In this document: piece after piece, positions 6,102-8,560 of the stretch
How positions within the stretch are numbered: the stretch's first letter is position 1
Layout: every line of letters begins with the position of its first letter
DNA from: an uncultured Clostridia bacterium
GTDB taxonomy: Bacteria > Bacillota > Clostridia > Christensenellales > UBA1242
DNA: 8,560 nucleotides
Direction: 5' to 3'
Assembly (NCBI GenBank): GCA_944372715.1
Contig: CALVZZ010000032.1
Coordinates: 1 to 8,560, forward strand
Program-made: the position numbers and the translations under genes
Notes under the pieces: model-generated
The model's database searches: none
The model's input: the letters and a program-made list of their open reading frames with translations, nothing else
What the model was told of the DNA's origin: nothing

Positions 6102-6920
6102 TTAATTACTTCCTCTTAATTTAAATTTTGAATGTTTAGTTATTTTTTTATAACTTTCTTTATTTCTTTCTAAAAACTCTTCTGCAAGTTGTAAGTATGC
6201 TTCTGCACCTTTTGATGCAATATCATAGAGCATTATAGGTTTTCCGTGACTTGGAGCTTCTGCTAATCTTACATTTCTTGGAATATATGTATCATAAACT
6301 TTTTTACCAAAAAATTTCATTATTTCCTGACTTACTTCTGCTACAAGATTTGAACGCTTATCTTTCATAGTTAAAATAACACCTTCAATATCTAATTCAG
6401 AATTTAAATGATGTTTTACTAATCTTACAGTGTTCATTAGTTGACTTAATCCTTCAAGTGCAAAAAATTCACATTGAATTGGTATAATAATACTATTAGA
6501 AGCTGTCAAAGCATTTACTGTCAACAAACCAAGTGATGGTGGACAATCAATCATTATGTAATTATAATTCGTGATAATTCTTGAAAGAATATTTTTTACA
6601 ATTTTTTCTCTTGAACTCATTTGAACAAGATCAATTTCAGCTCCTGCTAAATCCACAGTTGCAGGAATTATATCAAGATTAGGAATCATTGTTTCTAAAA
6701 TAACTTCCTTAACAGAACAATCACCATCAATAACATTGTAAATTGTTTTTAGCTGAGAATTTTTTTCAATTCCAACACCACTTGTTGCATTTCCTTGTGG
6801 ATCCATATCAACAATTAAAACTCTTTTACCCATTAAAGCAACATCAGCTGCTAAGTTTATGCAAGTTGTTGTTTTGCCAACCCCACCTTTTTGATTTGCA
6901 AAAGCAATAATTTTTCCCAT
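6102..6920 (-). CDS. parA: Chromosome partitioning ATPase ParA (Soj-type)
   Basis: A 272-residue ParA/MinD-type ATPase that dimerises on ATP, binds DNA non-specifically and is stimulated by ParB; in Bacillota Soj also controls DnaA activity. The deviant Walker A KGGVGKTTT occupies 11-19 with signature Lys11 and Lys16. The A' motif is VDMDPQGN (37-44), and Walker B is IMIDCPPS (122-129) with Asp125. Lys188-Arg189 falls where Soj has its DNA-contacting arginine. About 19 residues beyond the usual Soj length form a basic tail (KKITKHSKFKLRG). The ATG at 6918-6920 is chosen because GGAGA (6925-6929) lies 4 nt before it. An upstream in-frame TTG at 6980 would place the start inside the promoter -35 region, before the predicted transcript begins. 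It forms an operon with parB. Confidence 0.97.
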   Translation of the reverse strand: MGKIIAFANQKGGVGKTTTCINLAADVALMGKRVLIVDMDPQGNATSGVGIEKNSQLKTIYNVIDGDCSVKEVILETMIPNLDIIPATVDLAGAEIDLVQMSSREKIVKNILSRIITNYNYIMIDCPPSLGLLTVNALTASNSIIIPIQCEFFALEGLSQLMNTVRLVKHHLNSELDIEGVILTMKDKRSNLVAEVSQEIMKFFGKKVYDTYIPRNVRLAEAPSHGKPIMLYDIASKGAEAYLQLAEEFLERNKESYKKITKHSKFKLRGSN

Positions 6921-6948
6921 AATTTCTCCATTTTTTGTATATGAGTTT

Positions 6949-6977
6949 ATATTACCATATTTTTTAAAATTTGACAA
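6949..6977 (-). promoter_or_regulatory. Promoter of parAB
   Basis: On the minus strand, -35 TTGTCA (6972-6977), a 17-nt spacer, and -10 TAATAT (6949-6954) preceded by TGG, i.e. an extended -10. The predicted transcript starts near 6942, giving a leader of about 22 nt before the parA ATG. It is divergent from the dnaA promoter, with 228 bp between the two -35 boxes. Confidence 0.75.
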
Positions 6978-7012
6978 CAATTTTAACTATATTGTTATAT
7001 ATTATTTGAATA

Positions 7013-7026
7013 TACTATATATAGTA
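7013..7026. repeat. 14-bp palindrome in the parA-dnaA spacer
   Basis: TACTATATATAGTA is a perfect palindrome made almost only of A and T, just upstream of the parAB promoter. It could be a binding site for a dimeric protein or simply AT-rich chance. Confidence 0.35.
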
Positions 7027-7205
7027 ATATATATATACATATTAGAAAAGCAAAATAATATCTTATGATTAATAATTTAATAAAATTACTTGTTTTTTAT
7101 AGTTTTTTATAAAAAAATGTAAAAAATATGTCAAATTTCGCAAATTTTTGCTTTTTTCGATAATTTTTTATTAAATATCTTTTATTTTATAACTGACACA
7201 ATCTC

Positions 7206-7234
7206 TTGACTTGTTTTATTTTTGGTGATAAAAT
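7206..7234 (+). promoter_or_regulatory. Promoter of dnaA
   Basis: -35 TTGACT (7206-7211), a 17-nt spacer, then -10 TAAAAT (7229-7234) preceded by TGA, an extended -10 arrangement. The predicted transcript starts near 7241, with a leader of about 28 nt. No DnaA box is seen overlapping it, so the usual DnaA autoregulation is not evident in the sequence. Confidence 0.8.
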
Positions 7235-7268
7235 TTTTTTATAAAATTAATATTCTTTGGAGTGTACT

Positions 7269-8560
7269 ATGGATGAATATGTTGAACTTTGGAATAAGGT
7301 TTTAAATAAACTTGAAATGCAAGTTAGTGCCGTTTCTTTTGACCTTTGGATTAAACCACTTGAACTTTTGGAATTTAAAAATTATAACACTTTGATTTTA
7401 GGAGCTTCTTCAACCACTGCAAAAAATCAAATTCTAAAAAATCATATTTCTAAAATTCAAGAATGTATTAGAGAAGTTTTTGGTGAAGGTATTTCATTTG
7501 AAATTTTAGATCAAAATGAAAAATCTCAGTTTGTTAAAACTTTATCAAGTGTTGAACAAAATGTTAATCAGGTACAAGATCAAAACAAATGTATGTTTAA
7601 CTCAAAGTATACATTTGACAATTTTGTTGTTGGTAAAAGCAATCAGTTTGTTTATGCAGCAGCAAGAGCTGTTGCTGAACATCCTGGTCAAAAGTTTAAT
7701 CCACTTTTTATATATGGTGGTGTTGGACTTGGAAAAACGCATTTACTTCACGCTATTGGAAACTACATAAACGAATATATGCCAAATTTAAAAATTATGT
7801 ATGCAACTTGTGAAAAATTTACAAACGATTATATTGAATCTTTAAGATCTAACAAGGAAAATGAAACAATAGAGTTTAGAGAAAAATATAGAAACTTAGA
7901 TATTTTAATGATTGATGATATTCAGTTTATTTCAAATAAGACAAGTACTCAGGAAGAATTTTTCCACACTTTTAATGAACTTTATCAAAACAATAAACAA
8001 ATTATAATTTCATCTGACAGACCACCAAAAGAAATTGCTACACTAGAAGAGAGATTAAGTTCTAGATTCACCTGTGGACTTATACAAGATATTCAAAGTC
8101 CTGACTTTGAAACAAGAGTTGCAATTTTGAGAAAAAAATCTCAGCAAGAAAGATATCTTATCGATGATGAAGTTATTGAATTTATTGCTGAAAAGGTTGA
8201 CACTAATATTAGAGAGATGGAAGGTCTTTTATCAAAAGTTTATTTCTTTGCAACTTTACTTGGTAAAAAAATTGCTGGCATTGATGATGCAAGAGAAGCT
8301 TTAAAAGAAACAATTGAAAAACAAAAAGAAGATTTAAATCCAAATATAATAATTGAATGTGTTTGTGATTACTTCAATATTTCAAAAGCTGATATTGTTG
8401 GAAAAAAGAAAAGCAAGGAAATTGTTGAACCTAGAATGATTGCAATTTATTTAATTAGCGAATTGATTGATATGCCACTTATTTCTATCGGTAAATATTT
8501 TGGAGGTCGTGATCATACAACAATTATTCACGCAAGAGATAAAATAACTGATCAAGTTAA
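7269..8560 (+). CDS. dnaA: Chromosomal replication initiator DnaA, incomplete at the right edge
   Basis: An open frame of 430 codons reaches the window edge; DnaA is usually about 440-460 residues, so only the last few are missing. DnaA binds the origin, oligomerises with ATP, melts DNA and helps load the helicase. Domain I is about 1-83 and domain II is short and Gln/Asn-rich (about 84-110). The AAA+ domain has Walker A GGVGLGKT (150-157), Walker B LMIDDIQF (213-220), sensor 1 IISSD (246-250), arginine finger Arg266 in SRFTCGL, and sensor 2 at REMEG (315-319). Domain IV ends with the DNA-binding signature GGRDHTTIIHA (412-422), which contacts the DnaA box and predicts normal box recognition. 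The ATG (7269-7271) has GGAG (7259-7262) 6 nt upstream. It is divergent from parAB, not clustered with rpmH/rnpA. Confidence 0.97.
   Translation, partial: MDEYVELWNKVLNKLEMQVSAVSFDLWIKPLELLEFKNYNTLILGASSTTAKNQILKNHISKIQECIREVFGEGISFEILDQNEKSQFVKTLSSVEQNVNQVQDQNKCMFNSKYTFDNFVVGKSNQFVYAAARAVAEHPGQKFNPLFIYGGVGLGKTHLLHAIGNYINEYMPNLKIMYATCEKFTNDYIESLRSNKENETIEFREKYRNLDILMIDDIQFISNKTSTQEEFFHTFNELYQNNKQIIISSDRPPKEIATLEERLSSRFTCGLIQDIQSPDFETRVAILRKKSQQERYLIDDEVIEFIAEKVDTNIREMEGLLSKVYFFATLLGKKIAGIDDAREALKETIEKQKEDLNPNIIIECVCDYFNISKADIVGKKKSKEIVEPRMIAIYLISELIDMPLISIGKYFGGRDHTTIIHARDKITDQV

Larger units (their letters stand above)
6921..7268. other. AT-rich divergent intergenic region between parA and dnaA
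   Basis: A 348-bp gene-free stretch at the point where gene direction switches, holding the parAB and dnaA promoters. The middle (about 6980-7200) is extremely AT-rich, with perfect palindromes TACTATATATAGTA (7013-7026) and TTTTTTATAAAAAA (7103-7116) and a small GCAAA/TTTGC hairpin (7140-7151). This is the composition expected of DNA that melts easily near an origin. However, I find no TTATCCACA-type DnaA box on either strand, so calling it oriC is not secure. No small gene with a ribosome binding site is seen. Confidence 0.55.

Noticed and set aside
6921..6980. N-terminal extension of ParA from a TTG at 6980
   Set aside because: It would start inside the -35 box and upstream of the predicted transcript start, while the ATG at 6920 has a good ribosome binding site and gives the normal MGKIIAFANQKGG start.
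7516..7770. 84-codon open frame on the plus strand
   Set aside because: It is an alternate frame within dnaA, where the true frame carries Walker A and other motifs.
7960..7968. Another TTTTCCACA, inside dnaA
   Set aside because: It encodes conserved DnaA residues (FFHT) and has no neighbouring boxes, so it is explained by coding.
1..8560. Mobile element, CRISPR array, toxin-antitoxin or defence system
   Set aside because: No transposase, integrase, regular repeat-spacer pattern or defence domain was seen; the recognisable genes are core chromosomal ones.

Overview
The window is a low-GC, AT-rich stretch of bacterial chromosome around the replication-initiation and segregation genes. It holds dnaA (initiator), parA-parB (Soj/Spo0J type) and three 16-bp parS sites of the widely conserved TGTTTCACGTGAAACA type. 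Strong AT bias, GGAGG-type ribosome binding sites, standard use of TGG for Trp, TAA stops throughout and an FtsH/CvpA housekeeping neighbourhood suggest a Bacillota (Clostridia-like) genome. I cannot name a genus from the sequence.

Layout: every gene left of about 6,920 is on the minus strand, and dnaA (7269 to the right edge, incomplete) is on the plus strand. From left to right there is a divergent TPR-like soluble protein (1-917, running to the left edge), then a perfect 16-bp-stem terminator (1031-1094) that ends an ftsH operon. That operon is ftsH (TTG start at 3929, stop at 1710) followed 2 nt later by a small single-pass membrane protein (1707-1099). A strong sigma-A-type promoter for ftsH lies at 4014-4042. 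Upstream is a CvpA-family four-helix membrane protein (4638-4069). Then comes a 522-bp AT-rich spacer with inverted repeats and the parS cluster (4977-5106), the parAB terminator (5107-5135), parB (6099-5161) and parA (6920-6102). A 348-bp AT-rich divergent intergenic region (6921-7268) carries back-to-back promoters for parA and dnaA.

How it works together: DnaA opens the origin and loads the replisome. ParB binds and spreads from the parS sites just downstream of its own gene, and ParA ATPase acts with ParB to separate new origins (and, in Bacillota, to regulate DnaA). The switch of gene direction at 6921-7268 is what one expects close to a bidirectional origin. The genes that classically sit here in Bacillota (rpmH, rnpA, yidC, jag, mnmE, mnmG, rsmG) are absent between dnaA and parAB, so the locus is rearranged. 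I saw no canonical DnaA box in either intergenic region. I found no mobile element, CRISPR array, RNA gene or defence system; the window looks like core chromosome, and the points of interest are regulatory and architectural.
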